From an uncultured Litoreibacter sp. (GTDB lineage: Bacteria; Pseudomonadota; Alphaproteobacteria; Rhodobacterales; Rhodobacteraceae), in the NCBI GenBank assembly GCA_947493265.1, contig CANLQL010000002.1, positions 620,001 through 684,000 of the forward strand: 64,000 nucleotides of DNA, written 5' to 3'. The translations under genes were made by a program, and so were the position numbers. The notes below the pieces were generated by a model. The model made no database searches, was not told the DNA's origin, and worked only from the letters and a program-made list of their open reading frames with translations. Shown one piece after another: positions 28,129 through 37,424 of the stretch (the stretch's first letter is position 1; each line of letters starts with the position of its first letter).

Positions 28129-29250
28129 ATGCTCCGCCGTCTTTACCACGACCAACCCGAGACATTTGCTTTTACCAAGGCCAATCAGGCTTGGGCGGAG
28201 GCTCAGATCACGAAATACCCTGAAGGACGTCAGGCGTCTGCGATTATTCCGTTGCTTTGGCGTGCGCAGGAACAAGAGGGCTGGTTGACCCGTCCCGCCA
28301 TTGAGCACATCGCAGAGATGCTAGGCATGGCCTATATTCGCGCGCTCGAGGTGGCCTCCTTCTACTTCATGTTCCAACTGCAACCTGTGGGCTCGGTCGC
28401 GCATATCCAAGTGTGCGGCACGACGTCTTGCATGATTTGCGGGGCTGAAGATCTGGTTGCCGTGTGCAAAGAGAAGATCGCCGCCAAACCGCATCAGTTG
28501 TCAGCCGATGGCAAGTTCAGCTGGGAAGAGGTTGAATGCCTTGGATCATGCGCGAACGCACCGATGGCACAGATCGGCAAAGACTACTACGAAGACCTGA
28601 CCTCCAAACGAATGGGCGAGATTATTGACGAGTTGGCCGTTGGCAATGTGCCGACGCCCGGTCCGCAAAATGGCCGCTATGCAGCGGAGCCTTTGAAAGG
28701 TCTGACATCGCTGACCGAATATGACAGCGGCAAGACCAAATATAATGCGTCTGTGCAGCTGGCCACTGATATTGGCGATACGGTCAAGCGCATCGATGGT
28801 ACGGAAGTGCCGCTGCTTACGCCTTGGCAGGGTAAAACAGCGAAGAAACCTGTCGCTAAAAAACCTGCCGCAAAGACGCCCGCGAAAAAAGCGGTGCCTT
28901 TGACCAAAGCTGAGGCGGAAGCCAAGAAAACGGCCAGACCCAAGACCGGGACGGATGCAAAGGCCGCAAGTAAGCCAGCGGCCTCAAAAGCGTCCAAGGC
29001 GAGTTCTGATGGTCCCGAGCAGCTGAAAAAGGCGCGCGCTGGTGGTGCAGATGACCTCAAGCTGATCTCAGGTGTTGGGCCGAAGTTGGAGCAAACGCTC
29101 AATGAGATGGGCTTTTGGCATTTTGATCAGATCGCGAAATGGAAAAAAGCGGATGTCGCTTGGGTCGACAGCCGGTTGAAATTCAAGGGTCGGATCGAAA
29201 GAGACGATTGGATTAAACAAGCGAAGACACTCGCAAAGGGTGCAAAATGA
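28129..29250 (+). CDS. nuoE: Complex I subunit E with a C-terminal helix-hairpin-helix extension
   Basis: 373 aa; classic NuoE is about 160-240 aa. Residues 1-165 are the thioredoxin-like 2Fe-2S subunit that binds Nuo[15 protein letters not shown] (C-x4-C, about residue 98) and [10 protein letters not shown] (C-x3-C, about residue 137). After about residue 230 comes a Lys/Ala/Pro-rich linker (235-295), then a compact domain (296-373) with [19 protein letters not shown], a helix-hairpin-helix sequence of the type seen in nucleic-acid-binding proteins. The same domain ends the protein at 29305-30090. The extension is known in Rhodobacteraceae NuoE; its job is not. Confidence 0.95.
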   Translation: MLRRLYHDQPETFAFTKANQAWAEAQITKYPEGRQASAIIPLLWRAQEQEGWLTRPAIEHIAEMLGMAYIRALEVASFYFMFQLQPVGSVAHIQVCGTTSCMICGAEDLVAVCKEKIAAKPHQLSADGKFSWEEVECLGSCANAPMAQIGKDYYEDLTSKRMGEIIDELAVGNVPTPGPQNGRYAAEPLKGLTSLTEYDSGKTKYNASVQLATDIGDTVKRIDGTEVPLLTPWQGKTAKKPVAKKPAAKTPAKKAVPLTKAEAEAKKTARPKTGTDAKAASKPAASKASKASSDGPEQLKKARAGGADDLKLISGVGPKLEQTLNEMGFWHFDQIAKWKKADVAWVDSRLKFKGRIERDDWIKQAKTLAKGAK

Positions 29251-29303
29251 CAAATATCGCGCTGAAACAAGCGTTTACGACCAGAAATGGACAGGGAGAG
29301 TGA
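29247..29303 (+). CDS. Possible 18-codon relay ORF between nuoE and its paralogue
   Basis: ATG at 29247 overlaps the nuoE stop as ATGA and has AAGGG 6 bases before it. The frame encodes [18 protein letters not shown] and stops at 29303, 1 base before the ATG of the next gene. Such a length is too short for any fold. It may only carry ribosomes on to the next start, or be chance. Confidence 0.35.
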   Translation: MTNIALKQAFTTRNGQGE

Positions 29304-29304
29304 C

Positions 29305-30090
29305 ATGAACCAGAATTCCGGAGGACTGACTTGCGCGATAGGCTGTTTGCTGATTGCAGGTCTAGGCGGCGCGATGGTCGCTGCCATGCTGTGGTTTTTA
29401 GCTGATTACGCAATTATCGCGGCGATTTTCTTTGGTGGTATTGCCGCCATCCTCGCGTTTTTCTTTTTGAACTGGGCGTTCTGCCGTGGGTTGCCCGCGG
29501 TTAACGAGGCAACAGTAGAAACACCATCGGTGCAAGCTGAACCTGTGAAAGCTGCGGCGGCACCTGCCGCGTCTGCCCCTGTTGCAACGTCAACGCCTGC
29601 CTCGTTGGTTTCGGACGTGCCGGATGCGAAACCCGCGCCGAAAGCTGCTGCGGCACCCGCTGCGAAAAAACCAGCAGCCAAAAAACCAGCGGCAAAGAAA
29701 CCGGCTGCCAAGAAGCCTGCTGCGAAGAAAGCGCCAGCGAAAGCGGCAACGGAGAAACCCGCTGCAAAGCCAGCGGCCAAGAAGGCTGCAAAGCCAGTCG
29801 CCAAAGATGGCAAGCCGCCCATGCTGAAGAAAGCGCGTGCGGGTGGTGCTGATGATCTGAAACTGATCAAAGGCGTTGGTCCGAAGCTGGAAGGCACTCT
29901 GAACGAATTGGGCTTCTGGCATTTCGATCAGATCGCTGGCTGGCGCAAGAAAGAAGTTGAATGGGTCGATGAGCGTCTGAAGTTCAAAGGCCGCATCGAT
30001 CGTGATGAATGGATCAAGCAAGCCAAAACGCTTGCGAAGGGTGGCTCAACCGAGTTCGCAAAGCGCGTCAAAAAAGGCGACGTGTATTGA
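29305..30090 (+). CDS. Membrane-anchored paralogue of the NuoE C-terminal domain
   Basis: 261 aa. Two hydrophobic segments near the N-terminus (about residues 12-35 and 38-62) are followed by a cytoplasmic or periplasmic Ala/Pro/Lys-rich tract (65-175), including five PAAKK units, then a domain (about 176-248) that matches the NuoE tail at 62 of 73 positions by my count: [42 protein letters not shown]. It ends with a basic KRVKKGDVY. No complex I subunit has this layout. ATG at 29305 with GGGAGAG upstream. It suggests that the domain works both on NuoE and at the membrane. Confidence 0.8.
   Translation: MNQNSGGLTCAIGCLLIAGLGGAMVAAMLWFLADYAIIAAIFFGGIAAILAFFFLNWAFCRGLPAVNEATVETPSVQAEPVKAAAAPAASAPVATSTPASLVSDVPDAKPAPKAAAAPAAKKPAAKKPAAKKPAAKKPAAKKAPAKAATEKPAAKPAAKKAAKPVAKDGKPPMLKKARAGGADDLKLIKGVGPKLEGTLNELGFWHFDQIAGWRKKEVEWVDERLKFKGRIDRDEWIKQAKTLAKGGSTEFAKRVKKGDVY
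29656..29730 (+). repeat. Five PAAKK protein repeats (15-bp units, diverged in DNA)
   Basis: The five units encode Pro-Ala-Ala-Lys-Lys, but their codons differ (CCC/CCA/CCG/CCT, AAA/AAG). The repeat is old and held at the protein level, in contrast to the base-identical array at 11813. Confidence 0.85.
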
Positions 30091-30102
30091 GGATGAGGTC
30101 GC

Positions 30103-30330
30103 TTGAGTAACGACAGCAATAAGTCCGGTCCGCCGCGTGGGAGGATCATCGCTTTGATGATCGCGGCGACCGGCATTGTCTATGTCGTCGTTCAGGTGTT
30201 CGGGTCGATCTATGGCTGGTCCAACCGGGCTATGGCATTTTTCGACCTTGCGGCTCTGGCCATGTTTGGTTGGGCGCTTGTCGAAGTGTTTTTGATCTGG
30301 CGGAACCGCCAGGATGATAAGGAAAGCTAA
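30103..30330 (+). CDS. Small two-helix membrane protein (DUF5337 type)
   Basis: 75 aa from a TTG at 30103. It has a short polar start, two membrane helices (about residues 14-33 and 41-64) and a charged tail (WRNRQDDKES). Length, position before nuoF and the DLAALAMFGWALVEVFLIWR helix fit the DUF5337 proteins found in Rhodobacteraceae nuo operons. Its function is unknown. It may be a supernumerary membrane subunit of complex I or an assembly aid; this is inference from position only. Confidence 0.75.
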   Translation: MSNDSNKSGPPRGRIIALMIAATGIVYVVVQVFGSIYGWSNRAMAFFDLAALAMFGWALVEVFLIWRNRQDDKES

Positions 30331-30333
30331 GCG

Positions 30334-31620
30334 ATGCTGGCAGATAAAGACCGGATCTTTACCAATCTCTATGGGATGCATGACCGGACCCTGAAAGGGG
30401 CCAAGGCGCGTGGTCACTGGGATGGAACAGATAAGCTGATCAAGGCGGGCCGGGATTCTATTATCGAGACGATGAAGGCCTCTGGCTTGCGCGGACGCGG
30501 CGGCGCTGGGTTTCCTACTGGTTTGAAGTGGTCTTTCATGCCCAAGGAAAGCGACGGGCGTCCCGCGTATCTGGTTGTGAATGCCGACGAGTCCGAGCCA
30601 GGCACCTGCAAAGACCGCGAAATTATGCGCCATGACCCGCATACACTGATTGAAGGCTGCCTGATCGCCAGCTTCGCGATGAATGCCAATGCCTGCTACA
30701 TCTATATCCGTGGCGAGTATATCCGCGAGAAAGAAGCGCTGCAGGCTGCGATTGATGAATGCTACGAGGCCGGACTTGTTGGGCCGAACGCCGCCAAATC
30801 CGGATGGGATTTTGACATTTACCTGCATCACGGCGCAGGCGCCTATATTTGCGGCGAGGAAACCGCGCTTCTGGAAAGCCTTGAGGGCAAGAAGGGGATG
30901 CCACGGATGAAGCCGCCATTTCCGGCGGGTGCTGGGCTGTATGGCTGCCCCACAACTGTGAACAACGTTGAAAGCATTGCTGTTGTGCCGACGATCCTGC
31001 GTCGCGGCGGGGACTGGTTTGCGAGCTTCGGGCGTCCGAACAACACCGGCACAAAGCTTTTTGCTGTCTCCGGCCATGTGAACAACCCGTGTGTGGTTGA
31101 AGAAGCCATGAGCATTTCCTTTGAAGAGCTGATCGAAAAGCATTGCGGTGGCATTCGCGGTGGCTGGGACAACTTGAAGGCTGTGATCCCCGGCGGGTCT
31201 TCCGTGCCCTGCGTGCGCGGTGAGAACATGAAAGACGCGATCATGGATTTCGACTATCTGCGAAATGATCTGCAGTCCGGTCTCGGGACAGCCGCGGTCA
31301 TCGTGATGGATCAGGACACCGATATTATCAAAGCGATTTGGCGCTTGGCGAAGTTCTACAAGCACGAGTCCTGTGGTCAGTGCACGCCATGTCGCGAAGG
31401 CACCGGCTGGATGATGCGGGTGATGGAACGCCTAGTGACGGGCGAGGCAGGCGTTGAGGAAATCGACATGCTGCTGGACGTCACCAAACAGGTTGAAGGT
31501 CACACGATCTGTGCGCTGGGCGACGCGGCGGCGTGGCCCATTCAGGGCCTGATCCGCAATTTCCGCGACGAGATCGAAGACCGGATCAAGCACAAACGCG
31601 GCTTGGTCGCAGCGGAGTGA
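30334..31620 (+). CDS. nuoF: Complex I subunit F (NADH, FMN, cluster N3)
   Basis: 428 aa. NADH-oxidising subunit. FMN/NADH site: [20 protein letters not shown] (about residues 50-69) and [19 protein letters not shown] (about residue 170). The N3 4Fe-4S ligands are [12 protein letters not shown] (three Cys, about residue 347) and [10 protein letters not shown] (fourth Cys, about residue 391). ATG start 3 bases after the DUF5337-type gene. Confidence 0.97.
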   Translation: MLADKDRIFTNLYGMHDRTLKGAKARGHWDGTDKLIKAGRDSIIETMKASGLRGRGGAGFPTGLKWSFMPKESDGRPAYLVVNADESEPGTCKDREIMRHDPHTLIEGCLIASFAMNANACYIYIRGEYIREKEALQAAIDECYEAGLVGPNAAKSGWDFDIYLHHGAGAYICGEETALLESLEGKKGMPRMKPPFPAGAGLYGCPTTVNNVESIAVVPTILRRGGDWFASFGRPNNTGTKLFAVSGHVNNPCVVEEAMSISFEELIEKHCGGIRGGWDNLKAVIPGGSSVPCVRGENMKDAIMDFDYLRNDLQSGLGTAAVIVMDQDTDIIKAIWRLAKFYKHESCGQCTPCREGTGWMMRVMERLVTGEAGVEEIDMLLDVTKQVEGHTICALGDAAAWPIQGLIRNFRDEIEDRIKHKRGLVAAE

Positions 31621-31625
31621 TCTAG

Positions 31626-31865
31626 GTGAGTTTCCTCAAGCGCATATGGGATGGAAGTCTGAGCCTGCTTGCCGGGCTTGTTGTTCTGTTCGTGGCGCTT
31701 GTTCCGGCGTGGTTCACCCATATCGCGGCCACAGCAGACCTGGCCCCTGCCTGGGTCTATGTCTGCGCGGTGTTGCTGTCTTTGGGTTCAGCCACGATTG
31801 CATTTGATTTTCTGCGCAAGGGCATGCGGGGCATTTCTCCGGCGCGGTCACGGAGGCGCGGATAA
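31626..31865 (+). CDS. Small two-helix membrane protein in the nuo operon
   Basis: 79 aa from a GTG at 31626. Two membrane helices (about residues 12-32 and 41-62), then an Arg-rich tail (RSRRRG) that should stay in the cytoplasm. No named family. The stop overlaps the start of the next lipoprotein gene by 1 base (TAATG). Position between nuoF and nuoG suggests a link with complex I. Confidence 0.65.
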   Translation: MSFLKRIWDGSLSLLAGLVVLFVALVPAWFTHIAATADLAPAWVYVCAVLLSLGSATIAFDFLRKGMRGISPARSRRRG

Positions 31866-32197
31866 TGCGGATACTTCTCTTGCTTTCGATGATCTTGGCA
31901 CTTGCGGCATGCGGCAACCGCAACCCGGCACGCAATGCGACGACCAATGTTGAATTGCCCTTTGAAACCAAGCTGGACCGGGGCGAGGACCCGCGTGATA
32001 TCGCAGTCCGGGTTGAGCATGAAGGCAACGGTCTGGAAGAAGTTCGCGAAAGCGTTCGGTTCGAGGCGACGAAATATTGTCTGCTCAACTTCGGTGGCTC
32101 TGACACGGACTGGGACATTGATCCTGCGACAGATGATTGGGCGTTCACCCAAGACGGCGATGAGTTAATTTTCACAGCCAGATGTACGGTGCGGTGA
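31865..32197 (+). CDS. Small lipoprotein in the nuo operon, two extra cysteines
   Basis: 110 aa. Signal II sequence MRILLLLSMILALAACGN with lipobox Leu-Ala-Ala-Cys, so the mature Cys is at residue 16. The next residue is Gly, not Asp, so outer-membrane sorting is possible. Two more cysteines sit in ATKYCLLNF and FTARCTVR, suited to one disulfide. The ordering (helix with Cys, acidic loop, final beta-strand with Cys) resembles that of the protein at 35103. It overlaps its neighbours by 1 base on each side. Confidence 0.72.
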   Translation: MRILLLLSMILALAACGNRNPARNATTNVELPFETKLDRGEDPRDIAVRVEHEGNGLEEVRESVRFEATKYCLLNFGGSDTDWDIDPATDDWAFTQDGDELIFTARCTVR

Positions 32198-32685
32198 TGC
32201 AGCAGCCAGAGGGACATCATCTTGCTGAGCTGAATGTCGGGCGTCTTCTTACCGCCCCGGACGATCCGCTTGTGGACGAGTTCATGCGCAACATCGACCG
32301 CATCAACGGGCTTGGCAAACGTATGCCGGGCTTCGTTTGGATGATGGAAAGTGAAGGGGCCGAAGGGAACACCGGAACCAAGATCGATGGTGACGAAAGA
32401 TATGTACCGAACCTGACGGTTTGGGAAGATGTGGCCTCGCTGGAAACCTTCGTTTGGGGAACGGTTCACAAGCAGTTTTACGAACGTCGCCGCGAATGGT
32501 TCGAAAAGCTGGAAATGCACTTTGTCATGTGGTGGGTGCCGGTTGGCCATAACCCAACGCTTGAAGACGCATTGAAACGTCTTGACGCAAGACGTGAACA
32601 CGGAGATAGCGAAAACGCCTTCGGGTGGGATTATCTTAAGCAGGCAAAACTGCATAAGACCCATTCCTGTAAGGAGGATGCGTAA
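32197..32685 (+). CDS. DUF3291 domain protein
   Basis: 162 aa. The DUF3291 fold is a dimeric alpha-beta barrel-like protein related to heme-degrading monooxygenases; function is unproven. Seen: LAELNVGRLLTAPDDPLVDEF at the start, PGFVWMMESE, NLTVWEDVASLETFVW, and a His/Trp-rich region with WWVPVGHNPTLEDA. I start at the ATG (32197) that overlaps the lipoprotein stop (TGATG). No signal peptide. DUF3291 genes are usually not in nuo operons, so its place between nuoF and nuoG is unusual. Confidence 0.82.
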   Translation: MQQPEGHHLAELNVGRLLTAPDDPLVDEFMRNIDRINGLGKRMPGFVWMMESEGAEGNTGTKIDGDERYVPNLTVWEDVASLETFVWGTVHKQFYERRREWFEKLEMHFVMWWVPVGHNPTLEDALKRLDARREHGDSENAFGWDYLKQAKLHKTHSCKEDA

Positions 32686-33086
32686 TGATCCGTTCTATGA
32701 CACTCACCCTTGTTTTATTGGCCTCAACAGCGGCAGCTGATGCCCGTGTAGCCTTGCAAGACAGCAAAACCATTGAAGATGGTCTGGTTATCGTGGCCAT
32801 CGGTGACGCGTTGCGCAAAAATTGCGACACGATCACGCCGCGTGTGTTCCGCGCCTATGGCTATGCGCGCAAGCTGTACAATCAGGCCCGGGCCCTGGGC
32901 TATTCAGACGATGAAATTGACGCCTATCTCGACAGCGAAGCCGACAAGGCGCGCGTTCGTGGAAAAGCGGGTGCCTACCTTGCCAAACAAGGTGTGAAAA
33001 AAGATGACCCGGCCAGCTACTGCGCGGCGGGACAAAGTGAAATTGAACGCAATACGCAAATTGGCGTTCTTCTGAGGACGAAATAA
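32685..33086 (+). CDS. Exported DUF5333-type protein in the nuo operon
   Basis: 133 aa. A signal peptide ([20 protein letters not shown], cleavage about residue 18) sends it to the periplasm. The mature protein is mostly helical ([38 protein letters not shown]) with two cysteines (KNCDT, SYCAAG). This matches the DUF5333 proteins common upstream of nuoG in Rhodobacteraceae. The start overlaps the DUF3291 stop by 1 base, and nuoG starts 4 bases after its stop. Function unknown. Confidence 0.82.
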   Translation: MIRSMTLTLVLLASTAAADARVALQDSKTIEDGLVIVAIGDALRKNCDTITPRVFRAYGYARKLYNQARALGYSDDEIDAYLDSEADKARVRGKAGAYLAKQGVKKDDPASYCAAGQSEIERNTQIGVLLRTK

Positions 33087-33090
33087 ACCT

Positions 33091-35106
33091 ATGTCTGACC
33101 TGCGAAAAATCATCATTGACGACACTGAGGTAGAGGTTGATCCGCGTTTGACGCTGATCCAGGCCTGCGAAGAGGCGGGGGTTGAAATCCCGCGCTTCTG
33201 CTATCACGAGCGTCTGACGATCGCAGGCAACTGCCGGATGTGTCTGGTGGAAGTTGTTGGTGGCCCGCCGAAACCTGCGGCGTCCTGTGCGATGCAGGTC
33301 AAGGATTTGCGCCCTGGCCCAGAGGGTGCGCCACCTGTGATCAAAACGAACTCGCCGATGGTCAAGAAGGCCCGCGAAGGGGTGATGGAATTTCTGCTGA
33401 TCAACCACCCGCTGGATTGCCCGATCTGTGATCAGGGTGGCGAATGCGATTTGCAAGACCAGGCAATGGCTTACGGCGTGGACTTCTCACGCTTCCGGGA
33501 GGCCAAACGTGCCTCGACGGATCTGGATCTGGGTCCGCTGGTTGAGACCCATATGACGCGCTGCATTTCCTGCACGCGCTGTGTGCGGTTCACGTCCGAG
33601 GTCGCGGGGATTACCCAGATGGGCCAGACCGGACGCGGCGAGGATGCCGAAATCACCTCCTACCTGGGGGAGACGCTGAATTCAAACCTGCAGGGCAATA
33701 TCATTGACCTGTGTCCAGTGGGGGCGCTGACCTCCAAGCCTTATGCGTTTACCGCCCGCCCGTGGGAGCTGACGAAGACCGAAAGCATTGATGTGATGGA
33801 CGCGCTTGGTTCCAACATTCGCATCGACACCAAGGGCCGCGAAGTGATGCGGTTTTTGCCGCGCAACCATGATGGTGTGAACGAGGAGTGGATTTCCGAC
33901 AAAACTCGGTTTGTCTGGGACGGCCTACGTCGCCAACGGCTTGATACGCCGTATATTCGCGAAAACGGAAAACTTCGCAAAGCCAGCTGGCCCGAAGCCT
34001 TGTCGGCCGCCGCTGCGGCGATGTCGGGCAAGAAGGTCGCGGGCCTTGTTGGCGATTTGGTTCCAGTTGAAGCGGCTTATGCCTTGAAACAGCTGATCGA
34101 AGGCCAAGGCGGTGTCGTGGAATGCCGCACCGATGGGGCCAAGCTGCCAGCAGGCAATCGCGGTGCCTATGTCGGCACGGCGAAGATCGAAGATATCGAC
34201 AGTGCCAAAGCGATCATGCTGATCGGGTCCAACCCGGCTGTAGAAGCCCCGGTTCTGAATGCACGAATTCGCAAGGCCTGGAGCGAAGGTGCCAATATTG
34301 GCGTTATCGGTGAGAAGGTCGATTTAACCTATGAACACAATTACTTAGGCGCAGGACCTGAGACAATTACGGAACTTTTGGGCCGCGATCATGCGGACGT
34401 TAGCAAAATCCCATCGCTGATCATCGTAGGTCAGGCGGCGTTGACCCGGGCTGACGGCGAAGCGGTGCTTGCGGGCGCAATCGCGTTGGCGGAAAGCACG
34501 AAATCGGGCCTCCTGATCTTGCACACCGCCGCTGGGCGGGTTGGTGCGATGGATGTCGGGGCTACCGCTCCGGGTGGGATCAGCGACGTTCTGGGTGCAG
34601 AGGTGATCTACAATCTTGGCGCGGATGAGGGCGATATCCCATCCGGTCCGTTCGTGATTTATCAAGGAAGCCACGGCGATAGGGGTGCGCATCGCGCCGA
34701 TATTATTCTGCCGGGTGCAGCCTACACCGAAGAACAAGGCTTGTTCGTCAACACCGAAGGACGGCCCCAATTGGCGCTGCGGGCCGGGTTTGCACCGGGT
34801 GAGGCCAAGGAAAACTGGGCGATCCTGCGGGCACTTTCCGCTGAAATGGGCGCAACGCTGCCCTTCGACAGCATCGCGCAGCTGCGCAGTGCTTTGGTGG
34901 CAGAGGTTCCGCATCTGGGTCAGGTGGACCACGTCGTTGAAAACGAACTTGCGCCATTGCCAAAAGGTAAGATTGACAAAGCGGCCTTCGGATCAGCCAT
35001 TTCTGATTTCTATCTGTCCAACCCGATCGCACGGGCCAGCACTTTGATGGCTGAACTCAGCGCGAATGCGAAAGCGCGCTCTGGTACATCGATGGCGGCT
35101 GAATGA
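33091..35106 (+). CDS. nuoG: Complex I subunit G (75 kDa, Fe-S clusters N1b, N4, N5)
   Basis: 671 aa. N-terminal ferredoxin domain with a 2Fe-2S site ([22 protein letters not shown] has three of the ligands; SCAMQV the fourth), then the His-Cys cluster ([18 protein letters not shown], about residue 108), and the 4Fe-4S ligands [14 protein letters not shown] (about residue 154) and [11 protein letters not shown] (about residue 207). The rest is the molybdopterin-oxidoreductase-like domain, lacking a cofactor site, as in other Nqo3/NuoG. The stop overlaps the next ATG by ATGA. Confidence 0.97.
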   Translation: MSDLRKIIIDDTEVEVDPRLTLIQACEEAGVEIPRFCYHERLTIAGNCRMCLVEVVGGPPKPAASCAMQVKDLRPGPEGAPPVIKTNSPMVKKAREGVMEFLLINHPLDCPICDQGGECDLQDQAMAYGVDFSRFREAKRASTDLDLGPLVETHMTRCISCTRCVRFTSEVAGITQMGQTGRGEDAEITSYLGETLNSNLQGNIIDLCPVGALTSKPYAFTARPWELTKTESIDVMDALGSNIRIDTKGREVMRFLPRNHDGVNEEWISDKTRFVWDGLRRQRLDTPYIRENGKLRKASWPEALSAAAAAMSGKKVAGLVGDLVPVEAAYALKQLIEGQGGVVECRTDGAKLPAGNRGAYVGTAKIEDIDSAKAIMLIGSNPAVEAPVLNARIRKAWSEGANIGVIGEKVDLTYEHNYLGAGPETITELLGRDHADVSKIPSLIIVGQAALTRADGEAVLAGAIALAESTKSGLLILHTAAGRVGAMDVGATAPGGISDVLGAEVIYNLGADEGDIPSGPFVIYQGSHGDRGAHRADIILPGAAYTEEQGLFVNTEGRPQLALRAGFAPGEAKENWAILRALSAEMGATLPFDSIAQLRSALVAEVPHLGQVDHVVENELAPLPKGKIDKAAFGSAISDFYLSNPIARASTLMAELSANAKARSGTSMAAE

Positions 35107-35474
35107 TGCGTCCATTGGCCATCATAGCCACAGGCCTTGGGGCCTGCACGCCGACAGGTGACGTTCTGCGCGATTATCAGGGGGCAAACCTTGAAATTAT
35201 CGACGCAGATCTGGTCGCTGTGAAGGTGGCGATGGCCGGTGCAGAGCTGGAAACAGACGTGCAGGCCTATGCAGATTGCGCGGCGGCACAATACGCATTG
35301 GATGAAGGCTACGGATTTGCGCGAAACATCCGCAGAAAAGTGGATCAAGAGGGTAGTATCTGGCGCGGCGATGCGGTTTACACGCTGTCAAAGTCGCTGC
35401 CGCGCGGCGAAACAACAATAGACGCTGAAGTTGTGGTGTCCGGCTGTTTGGATGCCGGCATCCCAACGGTCTAA
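35103..35474 (+). CDS. Small probable lipoprotein in the nuo operon, unknown function
   Basis: 123 aa. The short signal ([18 protein letters not shown]) contains Leu-Gly-Ala-Cys, a good lipobox, so lipid attachment is likely. Two further cysteines are in YADCAAAQ and VSGCLDAG near the end, probably a disulfide. No domain recognised; the pattern of one helix-Cys and one final-strand Cys is like that of the lipoprotein at 31865. It is read from an ATG overlapping the nuoG stop; a second ATG follows 3 bases later. Confidence 0.7.
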   Translation: MMRPLAIIATGLGACTPTGDVLRDYQGANLEIIDADLVAVKVAMAGAELETDVQAYADCAAAQYALDEGYGFARNIRRKVDQEGSIWRGDAVYTLSKSLPRGETTIDAEVVVSGCLDAGIPTV

Positions 35475-35489
35475 AAGGCGAGAGAAGAC

Positions 35490-36527
35490 ATGGCTGATTT
35501 TCTGACAACCGGACCCGGCATCGCGCTGATTATTGTTGCGCAATGTCTGGCGGTGATTGCGTTCGTGATGATCTCGCTTTTGTTCCTCGTCTATGGTGAC
35601 CGTAAAATCTGGGCGGCTGTGCAGATGCGCCGTGGTCCAAATGTTGTCGGCATCTTTGGCCTGCTGCAAACCGTGGCAGACGCCTTGAAATATGTCGTCA
35701 AAGAGATCGTGATCCCTGCCGGTGCGGATAAAACCGTCTTCATGTTGGCCCCGCTGATTGCCTTTGTTCTGGCGATGATTTCCTGGGCCGTGATCCCGTT
35801 TTCTGACACGTGGGTGTTGGCGGATTTGAACGTTGCGATCTTGTATATCTTCGCGATCGGATCGCTTGAGGTTTACGGCGTGATCATGGGCGGCTGGGCG
35901 TCGAATTCCAAATATCCGTTTCTGGGCTCGCTCCGGTCTGCGGCGCAGATGATCTCCTATGAGGTGTCTATTGGTCTGATCATTATCGGTGTGGTTCTGT
36001 CCACGGGGTCGCTGAACTTTGGCGATATCGTGCGGGCGCAGGATGGCGATTATGGCTTCTTTAGCTGGTACTGGCTGCCGCATCTTCCGATGGTGTTCCT
36101 GTTCTTCATCTCGGCATTGGCTGAAACCAACCGACCGCCGTTTGATTTGCCGGAAGCGGAATCTGAATTGGTTGCGGGCTATCAGGTCGAATACTCCTCC
36201 ACGCCGTTCCTGCTGTTTATGGCAGGCGAATACATAGCCATCTTCCTGATGTGCGCGCTGATTTCCTTGCTGTTCTTTGGCGGCTGGTTGTCCCCGATTC
36301 CGATCTTGCCGGATGGTCCATTGTGGATGGTCGCCAAGATGTCGTTCTTCTTCTTCATGTTCGCGATGGTTAAAGCCATCGTGCCGCGCTACCGCTACGA
36401 CCAATTGATGCGCTTGGGTTGGAAAGTCTTCTTGCCGTTTTCGCTGGCTTGGGTCGTGATCGTAGCCTTCTTTGCACAATACGGAGCCTTCGGCGGCGCT
36501 TACGCTCGCTGGGCTGTGGGGGGCTGA
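35490..36527 (+). CDS. nuoH: Complex I subunit H (membrane, quinone entrance)
   Basis: 345 aa with eight membrane helices. NuoH links the two arms and lines the quinone tunnel. Seen: [20 protein letters not shown] in the first loop, and [20 protein letters not shown], the acidic loop conserved in all NuoH/ND1, then [10 protein letters not shown]. Start ATG 15 bases after the preceding gene with AAGGCGAGAG before it. Confidence 0.97.
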   Translation: MADFLTTGPGIALIIVAQCLAVIAFVMISLLFLVYGDRKIWAAVQMRRGPNVVGIFGLLQTVADALKYVVKEIVIPAGADKTVFMLAPLIAFVLAMISWAVIPFSDTWVLADLNVAILYIFAIGSLEVYGVIMGGWASNSKYPFLGSLRSAAQMISYEVSIGLIIIGVVLSTGSLNFGDIVRAQDGDYGFFSWYWLPHLPMVFLFFISALAETNRPPFDLPEAESELVAGYQVEYSSTPFLLFMAGEYIAIFLMCALISLLFFGGWLSPIPILPDGPLWMVAKMSFFFFMFAMVKAIVPRYRYDQLMRLGWKVFLPFSLAWVVIVAFFAQYGAFGGAYARWAVGG

Positions 36528-36528
36528 T

Positions 36529-37020
36529 ATGGCTGTTTCTGCATCACGTTTTTTGAAGTACTTCCTGCTGCTGGATATCGCCAAGGGCTTCCAGTTGGGC
36601 TTCAAGTATTTCTTTGCCCCGAAAGCGACATTGAATTACCCGCACGAGAAGGGACCGTTGAGCCCACGTTTTCGCGGTGAACATGCGTTGCGTCGCTATC
36701 CCAACGGGGAAGAGCGTTGCATTGCGTGCAAACTGTGTGAAGCGATTTGCCCGGCGCAGGCGATCACAATTGATGCGGAGCCGCGCGATGATGGGTCCCG
36801 CCGGACCACGCGATATGACATCGATATGACCAAGTGCATCTATTGCGGCTTCTGTCAGGAAGCCTGCCCGGTGGATGCGATCGTGGAAGGTCCGAACTTC
36901 GAGTTCGCAACCGAAACACGCGAAGAGCTGTATTACGACAAGACCAGGCTCTTGGAGAATGGCGACCGTTGGGAAGCCGAGATTGCGCGCAATCTGGAAA
37001 TGGATGCACCCTACAGATGA
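36529..37020 (+). CDS. nuoI: Complex I subunit I (two 4Fe-4S clusters, N6a/N6b)
   Basis: 163 aa. It carries two ferredoxin motifs: [15 protein letters not shown] (about residue 64) and [15 protein letters not shown] (about residue 103), which relay electrons to N2. The hydrophobic start ([17 protein letters not shown]) lies along the membrane arm. ATG at 36529, 1 base after the nuoH stop. Confidence 0.97.
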   Translation: MAVSASRFLKYFLLLDIAKGFQLGFKYFFAPKATLNYPHEKGPLSPRFRGEHALRRYPNGEERCIACKLCEAICPAQAITIDAEPRDDGSRRTTRYDIDMTKCIYCGFCQEACPVDAIVEGPNFEFATETREELYYDKTRLLENGDRWEAEIARNLEMDAPYR

Positions 37021-37424
37021 GTGACGCAGGCAACCCTTTTGAGGCCATGATGAAGATGGGTCAGGACATGGCAAAAGCCATGAACCCGGCGCTTGAAGGC
37101 TTCACGCCCAAGGGCTTTGAAAACATGATGCCCACGATGTCGGCTGACATGATGGAGCAATTCATGGGCAAGACGTTCAACCCCGAAGGTTTGGACGCGA
37201 AGACCCGGTTGTTGCTGACATTGATGGCTCTGACCATTCAGGGGGCACAGGCCGAAAGCCAGATCCGTCTAACGGTCCGTCATCTGGTTGAAGCCGGAGC
37301 AACGAAACAAGAAATTGCCGAAACCATTGCGCAAGCCGCGATGTTTGGCGGCGTCCCTGCCATGAGCAAAGCGATGGAATTGGCCACCGAAGTGCTTGAT
37401 GCAGGTCAGGAAGGGAAAAGCTGA
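37017..37424 (+). CDS. Carboxymuconolactone-decarboxylase-like protein without cysteines
   Basis: 135 aa; ATG overlaps the nuoI stop (ATGA). The C-terminal half fits the CMD/AhpD-like fold: [39 protein letters not shown] and [17 protein letters not shown]. It has no cysteine at all, so the CxxC peroxidase chemistry of AhpD is excluded. The N-terminal half is Met-rich ([29 protein letters not shown]). Role unknown; a Met-rich, oxidant-absorbing or metal-contacting segment is a possible but unproven reading. Confidence 0.8.
   Translation: MSDAGNPFEAMMKMGQDMAKAMNPALEGFTPKGFENMMPTMSADMMEQFMGKTFNPEGLDAKTRLLLTLMALTIQGAQAESQIRLTVRHLVEAGATKQEIAETIAQAAMFGGVPAMSKAMELATEVLDAGQEGKS

Noticed and set aside
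29656-29760. Histone H1-like protein because of the PAAKK repeats
   Set aside because: The repeats are only a linker between two membrane helices and the helix-hairpin-helix domain, and the full protein is not H1-like.
30046-31365. Long minus-strand open frame across nuoF
   Set aside because: Shadow of nuoF and its neighbour, both clearly coding on the plus strand.
35388-36605. 405-codon minus-strand frame opposite nuoH
   Set aside because: Shadow of nuoH: His/Gln/Arg-rich composition typical of an antisense of a membrane protein.
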